A stretch of DNA of 64,000 nucleotides, taken from positions 124,001-188,000 of the forward strand of contig NZ_BMMM01000019.1 in NCBI RefSeq assembly GCF_014645835.1, given 5' to 3'. How positions within the stretch are numbered: the first letter of the stretch is position 1; every line of letters starts with the position of its first letter. The translations under genes were made by a program, and so were the position numbers. The notes beneath the pieces are model-generated. The model searched no databases, was not told where the DNA came from, and worked only from the letters and a program-made list of their open reading frames with translations. This DNA comes from Streptomyces albiflavescens (GTDB lineage Bacteria > Actinomycetota > Actinomycetes > Streptomycetales > Streptomycetaceae). Below, in pieces: positions 29,385-37,851 of the stretch.

Positions 29385-30269
29385 GTGCGAGACCGGCGTA
29401 TGGCCGCGATCGGCAAGGGACTGAGGCGCAGGGGGAGGCTGATGGCCGAGGCGGTGCGCCCGCCGCGGCGCGTCCTGGATGCCGTCCCGTCGCCCTGGAG
29501 TCCCGGGAGTCCCGACGAGCGGTCGTACGTCGCCCCGCGCGCTCCGCGGCTGGTGGACTCGCCCGTCTTCGTGCTCTCCTCCGTGCGCTCCGGCTCGACG
29601 CTGCTGCGGGTCCTGCTCAACAGCCACAGCCAGATCCGCGCCCCGCACGAGATGCATCTGCGCACCGTCCACGTCCACTTGTCCCGTGACTTCACCGCGG
29701 ACGCCATGCAGGCGCTCGAACTCGACAAGGACGAGCTGGAACACGCCCTGTGGGACCGGCTGCTGCACCTCGAACTCACCCGCAGCGGCAAGCGGATCAT
29801 CGTCGACAAGACCCCGCCGAACACCCTCGTCTGGCCCCGCCTGCACCGATGTTGGCCGAACGCCCGCTACATCGTCCTGCTCCGCCACCCGGGCGCGGTC
29901 ATCACCTCGCTGACCAACCGCCGCTCGGACCCCGACCACGAGGCCATTGCCGCCGAGGTCCTCGACTACAGCGAGAAGCTGGAAGAGGCCCGCCAGAACC
30001 TCGACGCCCACGTGATCACGTACGAACAGCTCACGGCCGACCCCGAGACGACCACCCGAGGTCTGTGCGACCATCTCGGCGTCCCCTGGGAGAGCGGCAT
30101 GCTCGACTACGGCACCCAGGACCACGGCACCTTCCGTCCCCAGCTCGGCGACTGGAGCGACACCATCAGGTCGGGCCGTGTGCAGCCTGCCCGTGGTGCC
30201 GATCCGGCGGTCGAACTGCCGCCCAGGCTGGCGGAGTTGGCGCGTGCCTGGGGATATGCGGCGGGTTGA
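29385..30269 (+). CDS. Sulfotransferase family protein
   Basis: The 294-residue protein has the PAPS-binding loop SSVRSGSTLLR near residue 66 and the 3'-phosphate motif YIVLLRHPGAVITSL around residue 165, as in the sulfotransfer_3 (PF13469) group. A basic N-terminal tail (RRMAAIGKGLRRRGR) could associate with membrane or nucleic acid. The acceptor is unknown; bacterial homologues sulfate lipids, glycans or natural products. GTG start with GAGAGGTG eight bases upstream. It lies beside a glycan-catabolism locus but has its own 175-base leader, so a functional link is only suggested. Confidence 0.85.
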   Translation: MRDRRMAAIGKGLRRRGRLMAEAVRPPRRVLDAVPSPWSPGSPDERSYVAPRAPRLVDSPVFVLSSVRSGSTLLRVLLNSHSQIRAPHEMHLRTVHVHLSRDFTADAMQALELDKDELEHALWDRLLHLELTRSGKRIIVDKTPPNTLVWPRLHRCWPNARYIVLLRHPGAVITSLTNRRSDPDHEAIAAEVLDYSEKLEEARQNLDAHVITYEQLTADPETTTRGLCDHLGVPWESGMLDYGTQDHGTFRPQLGDWSDTIRSGRVQPARGADPAVELPPRLAELARAWGYAAG

Positions 30270-30273
30270 CCGG

Positions 30274-31260
30274 TCACTCGCCGAGGAGGGCGGCCTCCGC
30301 TCGCGCGAGCGTCGTGGGGTGGCCGAAGAGCCCGGGCAGACCGCCGGTGTGAAGGAAGACGGTGCGTTGCCCCGCGGTGATGTCGCCGTCCTCGACGGCC
30401 GCGACCAGCCCCGCCATCGCGCGTCCGGTGTAGATCGGGTCGAGGACGATGCCCTCGGTGCGCGCGGCCAGGGTCAGGGCGCTCATCACCGGTTCGGTGA
30501 GCGTGCTGTACCCGTCTCCGACCTGGTCGAGCCCGATCCGCAGCGCCTGTGGTGCGCAGGGCCTGCCGGTCAGCGCGGCGGTCAGGTCGGCCACGGTCCG
30601 GGCGGGGTCGGCGACGGCGCCGCAGTGCACGCCGAGCACGCGCGCGCCGCCGAGCTCGGCGACGAGCCCGGCCATGGTGCCGCCCGAGCCGAGCGCGACG
30701 ACGACGTTCGCCACGTCGGGTGCCTGGTCCAGGAGTTCGCGGGCGCACTCGACGTAGCCGCGGGCGCCGAGCGCGCTGGACCCTCCGAAGGGGATGAGCG
30801 CCGGGACCTCGCCCCGCCGCCGCAGCTCCTCGACCACCTGCTGCGCCCGGGACTCCAGTCGCTCGCCCTCGCCCGCCCAGACGACGGTGGCACCGAAGAG
30901 CCCGTCGAGCGCGAGGTTGCCGGCGGCCGACGATCCGGCCGCCCCGGCGAGCACGAGGACGACACGGAGCCCCAGCCGGGCGCCCGCCGCCGCGGTCAGC
31001 CGCGCGTGGTTGCTCTGCGGCGCGCCGGTGGTCACCAGGGTGGTGGCGCCCTCCGCCAGGGCCGCCCCGCATGTCCACTCCAGCTTGCGGATCTTGTTTC
31101 CGCCGCCGCCCAGTCCGGTGAGGTCGTCGCGCTTGACCCACAGGTCGCCGGCACCGAGACCCAGTGCGAGGGCCAGTCGGGGAGCGGGTTCCAGCGGGGT
31201 GGGCCAGCTGCCCAGGCGGGCGCGCGGCGGGGTGCTCTCATCGGGGGGCGTCGTCGTCAC
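30274..31260 (-). CDS. PLP-dependent D-cysteine desulfhydrase / ACC deaminase family enzyme
   Basis: The 328-residue fold-type II PLP enzyme has the Schiff-base lysine in GGGGNKIRKLEW (residues ~50-61), phosphate-binding QSNHARLTAAAGA and VALGSGGTMAG. It would deaminate or desulfurate a small amino acid (D-cysteine or 1-aminocyclopropane-1-carboxylate). Active-site details needed to separate the two cannot be assigned safely. GTG at 31260 starts the conserved part; its ribosome site is weak. It is convergent with the sulfotransferase gene, stops four bases apart. Confidence 0.85.
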   Translation of the reverse strand: MTTTPPDESTPPRARLGSWPTPLEPAPRLALALGLGAGDLWVKRDDLTGLGGGGNKIRKLEWTCGAALAEGATTLVTTGAPQSNHARLTAAAGARLGLRVVLVLAGAAGSSAAGNLALDGLFGATVVWAGEGERLESRAQQVVEELRRRGEVPALIPFGGSSALGARGYVECARELLDQAPDVANVVVALGSGGTMAGLVAELGGARVLGVHCGAVADPARTVADLTAALTGRPCAPQALRIGLDQVGDGYSTLTEPVMSALTLAARTEGIVLDPIYTGRAMAGLVAAVEDGDITAGQRTVFLHTGGLPGLFGHPTTLARAEAALLGE

Positions 31261-31365
31261 CTCGTGAGTATGACTGCCGCGAACCCTGGGGGCGGACCGG
31301 GTGGTGCGATGGGTCGTCCGGAAGTCCCGGACGGCCCACCGCACTCTCGCGCCGTCAGCCGTGCC

Positions 31366-33054
31366 TCAGCCCGTGAAGCCGGCCGTGATGGAGGTGAACT
31401 GCCAGTTGCTCTGGCTGATGCCGGAGCAGTTGCTCACCACGCCGCCGCCGGGGCAGGGCCGGTCGCGGTTGACCGCCCAGTAGGCGAGCCGGGCGATGTG
31501 GTGGGAGTTCGCCCAGTCGCGGATCTGGGTCCAGATCGCCGGGGTGGTGTTCTCCTGCTGGTCGGACAGACCGTTCATGCCGGAGATGCCGATGTGGGAG
31601 TAGGCCGTGGCGTCGTCCCAGCCGAAGGTCGACTTCAGTTTGGCCTTCAGCCCCTCGGTGGCATTGACGGTGTTGCCGTACATGTCGGAGCCGCCGCCGA
31701 AGTCGAACGGCATGATCGTGAAGACGTCGATCCCCGCGTTCAGCGACTGCGCCTGCTCGATGAGACGGTTTCCGTAGTAGGTCGGGCCGGTCGTCGAGGT
31801 GCCGAAGGTGACGATCGTCTTCAGGCCGGGGTTGTTGGCCTTGACGGTCTTCAGCGCGGTCAGGATCTTCGCCTGGACGGCCTCGTTCTCGAACTCGTCC
31901 GTATTCTCGATGTCCATGTCGATCGCCTTGAGACTGTAGGCGTCGATCACCTTCTGCAGCGCACCGGCGAGAGCGCTCGCCGACGAGCAGTTGGCGCCGA
32001 GCTTGCTGCCCTGCCAGCCGCCGAACGACGGGACGATGTCACCGCCCGCGGAGCGGATCTGGTTGATGACGGTCTGGTCGTTGCCGCCGGTCAGCGGCCT
32101 GCTGCCGTCCCAGGCGGGGTTGCAGCCGCCCGAGTCGAGCATGAACGCCATTGTGTACCACTTGATCCCGGTCGAGCTCATCACCGAGGTCGCGCTCGGC
32201 GGATCGCCCCAGCCGAGGTACAGATAGGGAGCCGCCTGCTTGAAGCCGGTGCCGCCGCCACCACCCGCGTTGGTGGTCACGGAGACGGAGTTGGAGGCCG
32301 CCGAGGTGTTCCCGGCGGCGTCCCGCGCCTTGACGGTGAACGTGTAGGTGGTGCTCGCCGACAGCCCGCTGACCGTGGCGCTCGTGCCCGACACGCTGAG
32401 CACCTGGTTCGAGCCGCTGTAGATGTCGTACGCGCTCACGCCGACGTTGTCGCTCGACGCGCCCCACGACAGCGACACGCTCGAAGAGGTCTTGCCGGTG
32501 GAGGTCAGGTTCGTCGGAGCCGTCGGCGCCTGGGTGTCGGAGCCACCGCCGCCGCCCGGCCCGTCCAGGCTGATGTCGTCGGCGTAGTAGGTGCCCTGCG
32601 CGTACCAGCCGTGGACATAGATCTTGGCGCTCGTCTGCGAGGCGCCGGTCGTGAAGGACACGGTGAGCTGGCTGTACGCCGACGGGGACGTCGTCCAGGT
32701 CGACGCACCGCCGTCCACGCCCAGGTACACGTAGCTGCCGCGCACCCAACCGGAGAGGCTGTACGTCGTGTTCGGCTGGACCGAGACGGTCTGGCTGCAC
32801 TGGGCGTTGTCACTTGAGCTCGCCGCCCCCGCGAGGGCCTTGGAGCCGCCGTGCACGGGGCTGGAGACGACCGAGCCCAGGTTCCCGGTGCAGGTCCAGG
32901 GGGAGAGGCTGCCCGACTCGAATCCGGGGTTGGTCAGGATGTTGGCCGCCTGGGCCGTAGTGGGCAGGGCGACCGCCCCGGCCAGGGCCAGGGCGGCGGT
33001 GCCGAGCAGAGCGAAGAAGCGATGTCTGGAACGTCTGAGGTGTGTGATGCGCAC
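31366..33054 (-). CDS. Secreted GH18 chitinase with CBM and FnIII domains
   Basis: The 562-residue exoenzyme has a Sec signal (cleavage near TAQA-ANI, residue ~37), a carbohydrate-binding beta-sandwich (~38-165, NILTNPGFESGSLSPW), Gly linker, a fibronectin III module (~178-262, APTAPTNLTSTG), second Gly linker and a GH18 barrel (~270-562). The catalytic DxDxE is in KAIDMDIEN (~377). GTG start has AGGGAG eight bases upstream. The upstream promoter carries two TTGGT/ACCAA repeats like those of Streptomyces chitinase genes, so induction by chitin oligosaccharides or N-acetylglucosamine via DasR is expected. Confidence 0.95.
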   Translation of the reverse strand: MRITHLRRSRHRFFALLGTAALALAGAVALPTTAQAANILTNPGFESGSLSPWTCTGNLGSVVSSPVHGGSKALAGAASSSDNAQCSQTVSVQPNTTYSLSGWVRGSYVYLGVDGGASTWTTSPSAYSQLTVSFTTGASQTSAKIYVHGWYAQGTYYADDISLDGPGGGGGSDTQAPTAPTNLTSTGKTSSSVSLSWGASSDNVGVSAYDIYSGSNQVLSVSGTSATVSGLSASTTYTFTVKARDAAGNTSAASNSVSVTTNAGGGGGTGFKQAAPYLYLGWGDPPSATSVMSSTGIKWYTMAFMLDSGGCNPAWDGSRPLTGGNDQTVINQIRSAGGDIVPSFGGWQGSKLGANCSSASALAGALQKVIDAYSLKAIDMDIENTDEFENEAVQAKILTALKTVKANNPGLKTIVTFGTSTTGPTYYGNRLIEQAQSLNAGIDVFTIMPFDFGGGSDMYGNTVNATEGLKAKLKSTFGWDDATAYSHIGISGMNGLSDQQENTTPAIWTQIRDWANSHHIARLAYWAVNRDRPCPGGGVVSNCSGISQSNWQFTSITAGFTG

Positions 33055-33107
33055 GCGATCTCCCTGAAGAAATGGGGGTGTTCGGGAGTGCTGAGAGGTG
33101 CGCAACC

Positions 33108-33136
33108 AAGTTGGTATGGACCAATCTCGCTGTCAA
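33108..33136 (-). promoter_or_regulatory. Chitinase promoter
   Basis: On the minus strand TTGACA (33136-33131), a 17-base spacer and CAACTT (33113-33108) form a plausible vegetative promoter. One chitinase-type repeat overlaps the -10 region and the other lies upstream of the -35. Confidence 0.55.
33111..33124. promoter_or_regulatory. DasR-like / chitinase repeat, site 1
   Basis: TTGGTATGGACCAA is a near-palindrome resembling the known DasR responsive element (TGGTCTAGACCA core) and the direct repeats of Streptomyces chitinase promoters. It overlaps the putative -10 box. Confidence 0.6.
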
Positions 33137-33151
33137 GACGCTGAGCGGGAA

Positions 33152-33165
33152 TTGGTCCAGACCGG
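33152..33165. promoter_or_regulatory. DasR-like / chitinase repeat, site 2
   Basis: TTGGTCCAGACCGG matches the TGGTCNNGACC core of chitinase regulatory repeats. It lies 41 bases from site 1 (four helical turns), just upstream of the -35 box. Confidence 0.6.
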
Positions 33166-33180
33166 TTGATCGGAATGCCC

Positions 33181-34356
33181 TCAGGCCGGTGCGATGGCCG
33201 CGCCGGCGGTGGCGGTGACGGTGACGGTGGTGGATGCGGGTTCTGTGGCGGGGGAAGGCGCGGGTCCCGTGGTCGGGGCGGGCACGCCGGGCAGCGGGGC
33301 CGCGGGCGTGTCGGTCCGCTGCTGCGGCAGCGACACCGCGCGTACCGGACGGGGGCCCGAGACCACCGTGTAGTCCTGCCCGAGGAACGGCGGAACGACC
33401 TCCCCCGTCTCCTCGCCGAGCGCCAACTGCACAGCCGCCCAGGGCGCGTTGACGCCGCACTGCGAGAGCTGGTGGAGTCCGCCCGCCGGACGGGTGTTGA
33501 CGTCCATGAGGACCGGCTCGTCGCCGTACATGCGGAACTGGATGTTCGTCAGATAGTGCAGTTCGAACGCCTCGGCCAGCAGCCGCGCGGGCTCGATCCA
33601 CGAGGGGTGGAGGGTGAACCCGCGGCGGCGCCCGCCCTTGGTGCGGCCCACCGCCATACGGACCCGCCCGTCGGGCCCGGTGAGGCAGTCGACGGACACC
33701 TCCGGCTCCTCCAGGCGCGGCATCACCAGCCAGTCGACGGGATGGTCGGCCTCGCGCAGCGCGTCCACGACCAGCTCCAGCGGCACATAAGGGCTGGGAA
33801 ACCCGTTGAGGTGCATGAGCGAGAAGGGGGCGCGCGTGATCACGCGGAAGCCCACTCCGCCCGCCCCCGCCGCCGGCTTGAAGCACGCCTTGTGCCCCGA
33901 GGACTCCAGCGCCTCGACCGCCGCGACCAGCTGCTCCGCGGTGCGCACCCGCCACCAGGGAGGCACCGGCACGCCCACCGCCTGGACCGCCTCGTAGGCG
34001 GTGACCTTGTCCTGGAAGACGGTCACGGCCTCGGTGGGCGGAGCCAGCAGTGCCGTACCGACCGCGGCGAACTCGGCGCGCTGCGCGACGACGGCGGCCT
34101 GGTGCAGCACCGGCACGAACACGTCGATGGAGTGGCGGGCGCAGTGGTCGAGGGCGTACTCGACATACGCGCGCGGGGACAGCCCCTCGGGCTCCATGGA
34201 GGCCACGTCGGCGGCGGCCAGCACGGGAGAGTCGGGATCGCCGTGGGTGGCATGGATCTCGACCGCGCGGTGCTGCGGATTACTTCGCAGCTGATCCATG
34301 AAGAACACGTTCTCCGCGTACGTGCGGTTGAGCCAGACGCGTACGCGAGAGCCCAT
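33181..34356 (-). CDS. ATP-grasp domain protein
   Basis: The 391-residue protein has a pre-ATP-grasp N-terminal domain (VRVWLNRTYAEN..), a central ATP-binding region with KVTAYEAVQAVGVPVPPWW and HKACFKPAAGAGGVGFR (nucleotide Lys), and the Mg2+ motif LMDVNTRPAGG near residue 275. ATP-grasp ligases join a carboxylate to an amine or thiol. The last ~50 residues are a low-complexity Pro/Ala/Thr/Val tail (GPAPSPATEPASTTV) of unknown use. ATG at 34356 has AAAGGTGG upstream. It stands alone, divergent from a metallophosphoesterase; the substrate is unknown. Confidence 0.85.
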   Translation of the reverse strand: MGSRVRVWLNRTYAENVFFMDQLRSNPQHRAVEIHATHGDPDSPVLAAADVASMEPEGLSPRAYVEYALDHCARHSIDVFVPVLHQAAVVAQRAEFAAVGTALLAPPTEAVTVFQDKVTAYEAVQAVGVPVPPWWRVRTAEQLVAAVEALESSGHKACFKPAAGAGGVGFRVITRAPFSLMHLNGFPSPYVPLELVVDALREADHPVDWLVMPRLEEPEVSVDCLTGPDGRVRMAVGRTKGGRRRGFTLHPSWIEPARLLAEAFELHYLTNIQFRMYGDEPVLMDVNTRPAGGLHQLSQCGVNAPWAAVQLALGEETGEVVPPFLGQDYTVVSGPRPVRAVSLPQQRTDTPAAPLPGVPAPTTGPAPSPATEPASTTVTVTATAGAAIAPA

Positions 34357-34655
34357 GCAGGCCACCTTTCACGGTTCGCGGGCACGGCGGAGCAGGCCGT
34401 GCCCGGCCAGGGGAGTGGGAGGAACACCAAGTCGCCGTACGCCGAAGGAGGTTCGTGGCGGCCGTGTTGGGGCGATCATAGGGGGCGTGGGGCCCCTGTG
34501 CTGCTACGGGCGTGTTACGGATTTCGGAAGTGCTCGACAAGAGGTCATGGACGCCGGGATCCGAAGCGAAGGAGGGCCTGCGGCGGGCCGTTCTTGTCCC
34601 GTGGGGGGCGGATGTGTTCTTGTGTTTCCATTCGTCTTCTTCGGGGGTGTCACGC

Positions 34656-35564
34656 GTGCGGTCGACAGACGGCGGTCACGGGAACCTGCTGGCCATCAGC
34701 GATCTGCACATCGGATACTCCGAGAACCGCGCGATCGTCGAGAAGATGCGCCCCGAGACGGACGACGACTGGCTCCTGGTCGCCGGTGACGTCGGGGAGG
34801 TCGTCGCCGACATCCAGTGGGCCCTGGAGACGCTCAGCGGCCGCTTCCGCAAGGTGATCTGGGTGCCCGGGAACCACGAGCTGTGGACGCACCCGAAGGA
34901 CGCCGTGGAGCTGCGCGGGGTCGCCCGCTACGAACACCTGGTGGCCATGTGCCGGGAGTTGGGCGTCACGACCCCCGAGGACCCCTATCCGGTCTGGGAC
35001 GGACCCGGCGGCCCGGCGGTCGTCGCACCGCTCTTCCTGCTCTACGACTACTCGTTCCTGCCGCAGGGCTGCGTCACCAAGGCCCAGGGGCTGGCCTACG
35101 CCGAGGGGACCGGAGTGGTCTGCACCGACGAGCACCTGCTCCACCCCGACCCCTATCCGAGCCGCGAGGCCTGGTGCCGGGCCCGGGTCGCCGAGACCGA
35201 GCGCAGGCTCGCCGAACTGCCGGACGATCTGCCCACCATCCCGGTCAATCACTACCCGCTGGACCGTCACCCGACGGACATTCTGCGCTACCCCGAGTTC
35301 GCGATGTGGTGCGGCACCACGGCGACCGCCGACTGGCACCACAGGTTCCGTGTCGAGGCCATGGTCTACGGTCATCTCCACATCCCGCGGACCACCTGGC
35401 ACGAGGGTGTCCGCTTCGAAGAGGTCTCGGTGGGTTACCCCCGCGAATGGCGCACACGACCGGGAACACCGGGCACGCTGCGCCGCATTCTGCCGATGGA
35501 GGTCGGAGCCGGTGATGGAGGAGCTGCTCCCGGAGTCGGTCGTGGCCGTGGAGAGCTACGGTGA
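34656..35564 (+). CDS. Calcineurin-like metallophosphoesterase
   Basis: The 302-residue cytoplasmic protein has the five metallophosphoesterase motifs: SDLHIGY, AGDVGEV, PGNHELW, NHYPL and YGHLHIP. GTG at 34656 has GGGGGTG six bases upstream; GTG three codons earlier is possible. The C-terminal 17 residues (AGDGGAAPGVGRG..) are encoded by the region that overlaps the phosphopantetheinyl transferase gene by 50 bases. The pair is probably co-translated. A role in recycling or removing phosphopantetheine-type groups is suggested only by this pairing. The 290-base upstream gap shows no gene. Confidence 0.88.
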   Translation: MRSTDGGHGNLLAISDLHIGYSENRAIVEKMRPETDDDWLLVAGDVGEVVADIQWALETLSGRFRKVIWVPGNHELWTHPKDAVELRGVARYEHLVAMCRELGVTTPEDPYPVWDGPGGPAVVAPLFLLYDYSFLPQGCVTKAQGLAYAEGTGVVCTDEHLLHPDPYPSREAWCRARVAETERRLAELPDDLPTIPVNHYPLDRHPTDILRYPEFAMWCGTTATADWHHRFRVEAMVYGHLHIPRTTWHEGVRFEEVSVGYPREWRTRPGTPGTLRRILPMEVGAGDGGAAPGVGRGRGELR

Positions 35565-36201
35565 CGACGGGGCCGAGGGCGCGACCCTGTACCCCGAGGA
35601 GCAGGCGCTGCTGACGCGCGCCGTGCAGAAGCGGCGCCGCGAGTTCACCGCCGTGCGCACCTGCGCCCGGCGGGCCATGGAGAAGCTCGGGGTGCCCCCG
35701 GGACCCGTCCTGCCGGGCGAACGCGGAGCGCCGCAGTGGCCGTCGGGCCTGATCGGCAGCATGACGCACTGCGACGGCTACAGCGCCGCAGCGCTCGCCC
35801 GCGCCACCGATCTGGCCTCCCTCGGCATCGACGCCGAACCCCACCTGTCGCTCCCGGAGGGGGTTCTCGACGCCGTGGCCCTGCCCGCCGAGGTGGGTCG
35901 GCTCGACCGGCTCGGCACCGAGATGCCCGACGTCCACTGGGACCGGCTCCTGTTCAGCGCCAAGGAGTCGGTCTACAAGGCGTGGTTCCCGCTCACCAAG
36001 AAGTGGCTGGACTTCTCCGAGGCGGACATCGACGTCCTCCAGGGGGCCGCGTCCGGCGGCCCCGTTCTGTCAGGGCGTTTCCACGCCCAACTCCTGGTGC
36101 CGGGACCGTTGGTGGACGGCGAGCGCGTCGAAGCCTTCGACGGCCGCTGGACCGTCCAGCGGGGGCTGGTCGCGACAGTGGTCACGGTGCCGCACGCCTG
36201 A
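35515..36201 (+). CDS. 4'-phosphopantetheinyl transferase (Sfp type)
   Basis: The 228-residue enzyme has the Sfp/EntD signature: RRREFTAVRTCARRAM, SMTHCDGYSAAAL, LGIDAEPH (Mg2+ ligands near residue 104) and FSAKESVYKAWFP (near 148). It transfers phosphopantetheine from CoA to carrier proteins of polyketide, peptide or fatty-acid synthases, which makes it a likely global factor for secondary metabolism. ATG 35515 has GGAG six bases upstream and lies 50 bases inside the metallophosphoesterase gene. Degenerate copies of its last 20 bases continue downstream. Confidence 0.94.
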   Translation: MEELLPESVVAVESYGDDGAEGATLYPEEQALLTRAVQKRRREFTAVRTCARRAMEKLGVPPGPVLPGERGAPQWPSGLIGSMTHCDGYSAAALARATDLASLGIDAEPHLSLPEGVLDAVALPAEVGRLDRLGTEMPDVHWDRLLFSAKESVYKAWFPLTKKWLDFSEADIDVLQGAASGGPVLSGRFHAQLLVPGPLVDGERVEAFDGRWTVQRGLVATVVTVPHA

Positions 36202-36230
36202 GGCGGCCCTGGGCACCGTGCCGTATGCCG

Positions 36231-36285
36231 GTGTCCGGCGGTGCTCGTCGTGCGGCACGTGGGTGTCCGGCGGTGCTCGTCGTGC
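36231..36285. repeat. 32-bp direct repeats echoing the end of the phosphopantetheinyl transferase gene
   Basis: GTGTCCGGCGGTGCTCGTCG followed by TGC occurs at 36231 and 36263. Each unit contains a version of GTCGTGCCGCACGCC, also found as GGTGCCGCACGCCTGAG at the true gene end (36187-36203) and as TCGTGCCTCACGCCTGAG near 36308-36327, where it supplies the stop of the next, opposite gene. Confidence 0.65.
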
Positions 36286-36318
36286 CGCACGCCGGACTCC
36301 AGCCGCAATCGTCGTGCC

Positions 36319-36555
36319 TCACGCCTGAGTAGGCTCCGGGCACCAGGTGTGCAGCAGCCGGAAGAATGCCTCCTCGTTGCCCGCGAGCCCGGCCGCCGCC
36401 AGCGCGCGCTCCGCCTCGGCGAGCGCGGCGGGCGGCACCATGGGTGGTCGGCGCCCGTCCGGCGGGCTGTCGAAGGCGGCCCGTACGGTCTGCAGGAGAC
36501 GGAGGTAGGCCTGCACGGCGGCGCGTTCATGGTCGGTCAGTACGGCGGTCGGCAT
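36319..36555 (-). CDS. Small hypothetical protein
   Basis: This 78-residue, largely helical, acidic protein has the recognisable sections DHERAAVQAYLRLLQTVRAAF and AALAEAERALAAAGLAG followed by EEAFFRLLHTWCPEP. It has no signal peptide, membrane segment or catalytic motif. A GGGGAGA ribosome site eight bases before ATG supports it as a real gene, and similar short proteins are familiar from Streptomyces. The function is unknown. It is convergent with the phosphopantetheinyl transferase gene and its stop lies in the repeat tract between them. Confidence 0.7.
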   Translation of the reverse strand: MPTAVLTDHERAAVQAYLRLLQTVRAAFDSPPDGRRPPMVPPAALAEAERALAAAGLAGNEEAFFRLLHTWCPEPTQA

Positions 36556-36586
36556 CGGACGGCTCTCCCCGGGTCGGATTGTCGAA

Positions 36587-36628
36587 GCGGTACATGGCGG
36601 TACATGGAGTGGTGCATGGCGGTACGTG
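36587..36628. repeat. Three 10-bp repeats in a divergent promoter region
   Basis: GCGGTACATG occurs at 36587 and 36597 in tandem, with GCGGTACGTG at 36619. The first two are one helical turn apart. They lie between the small hypothetical gene and the alpha/beta hydrolase gene and could be an operator. Nothing else is evident in this 238-base gap. Confidence 0.5.
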
Positions 36629-36793
36629 ACTCCAGCTTGCCGTCTGCCACTGACAATCCCGTTTCGGTGCGCGGTGGTTCGCCCGCTTAGCCGAGGCGAA
36701 ACCTCACGGAAATGCCGTGTGGGACAGCGGCCCTAGGCTGGACGGGAAAGCCGGGGTCCGCCTGCACGGCGGCCTGGGAACAGGAGGTGGCCC

Positions 36794-37825
36794 GTGGTCG
36801 ACGTACCGCCTCGGCGTCCGCGGCTGCGCTCGGTGGGCGACGGGGAACTGCGCCTGCACCACCGCGTCGTGCACGGCTACCGGCGCGCCTACCGGATGGC
36901 AGGCGAGGGTCCGGCGCTCGTCCTGATCCACGGCATCGGCGACTCCTCCGCGACCTGGGCGGAGCTGATCCCCGACCTCGCACATACCCACACGGTGATC
37001 GCGCCCGATCTCCTCGGCCACGGTGCCTCCGACAAACCGCGGGCCGACTACTCGGTGGCCGCGTACGCCAACGGGGTACGCGATCTGCTCGCCACGCTCG
37101 ACATCGAGTCCGCCACGCTGGTCGGGCACTCGCTGGGCGGCGGAGTGGCGATGCAGTTCGCCTATCAGTTCCCCGAGCGCACCGAGCGGCTCATCCTGGT
37201 CAGCGCGGGCGGTGTCGGGGGTGAGGTCAATCCCGTACTGCGCGCTGTCTCGTTGCCCGGCGCCCACCTCATGCTCGCTACGCTGCGGCTGCCCGGAATG
37301 CGCCTCCAAGTGGGGCTGTTCGCCCGCCTGATGAGACTCCTCGACAGCGATCTGGGCCAGGACGCACCGGAGTTGCTGACCCTCGTGGACGCGCTGCCCG
37401 ACGCGACCTCGCGCAGTGCCTTCATCCGCACCCTGCGCGCCGTGGTCGACTGGCGCGGCCAGGCGGTCACCATGCTCGACCGCTGCTATCTGACGGAGGG
37501 CATGCCCACGATGCTGCTCTGGGGCGACCGGGACAGCGTGGTGCCGGTGCGCCACGCGTACCGGGCGCACCAGGCGATGCCGGGCAGCCGCCTGGAGATT
37601 TTCGAGGGCGCCGGCCACTTCCCCTTCCACAGCGACCCGGCGCGCTTCCTGGCCCTGGTCGAGGAGTTCACCAGCACCACGCACCCGGCCGACTGGAGCC
37701 GTGAGCACTGGCGGGAGCTGCTGCGCGCCGGCCGCCCCGGCACCGCGGCCGGTCAGCCGGACACCGCCAAGAACCGTGCCGTGGAACGGGACCTGCGGGA
37801 GGCGAGCGAACGCAGCGCGACGTGA
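36794..37825 (+). CDS. Alpha/beta-fold hydrolase
   Basis: The 343-residue enzyme has oxyanion-hole HGIG (residues ~46-49), nucleophile elbow GHSLGGG near residue 118, the acid in WGDRDSVVP near 245 and catalytic His in GAGHFPFHSD near 275. The ~60-residue C-terminal extension (HWRELLRAGRPG onward) is charged and lacks a known domain. Similar proteins include haloalkane dehalogenase-like hydrolases, epoxide hydrolases and esterases. GTG start has AGGAGGTG seven bases upstream. It is monocistronic and convergent with the flavin monooxygenase gene. Confidence 0.9.
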   Translation: MVDVPPRRPRLRSVGDGELRLHHRVVHGYRRAYRMAGEGPALVLIHGIGDSSATWAELIPDLAHTHTVIAPDLLGHGASDKPRADYSVAAYANGVRDLLATLDIESATLVGHSLGGGVAMQFAYQFPERTERLILVSAGGVGGEVNPVLRAVSLPGAHLMLATLRLPGMRLQVGLFARLMRLLDSDLGQDAPELLTLVDALPDATSRSAFIRTLRAVVDWRGQAVTMLDRCYLTEGMPTMLLWGDRDSVVPVRHAYRAHQAMPGSRLEIFEGAGHFPFHSDPARFLALVEEFTSTTHPADWSREHWRELLRAGRPGTAAGQPDTAKNRAVERDLREASERSAT

Positions 37826-37851
37826 GGCCCGCTCGCTCCCGCGGCGCGGTG

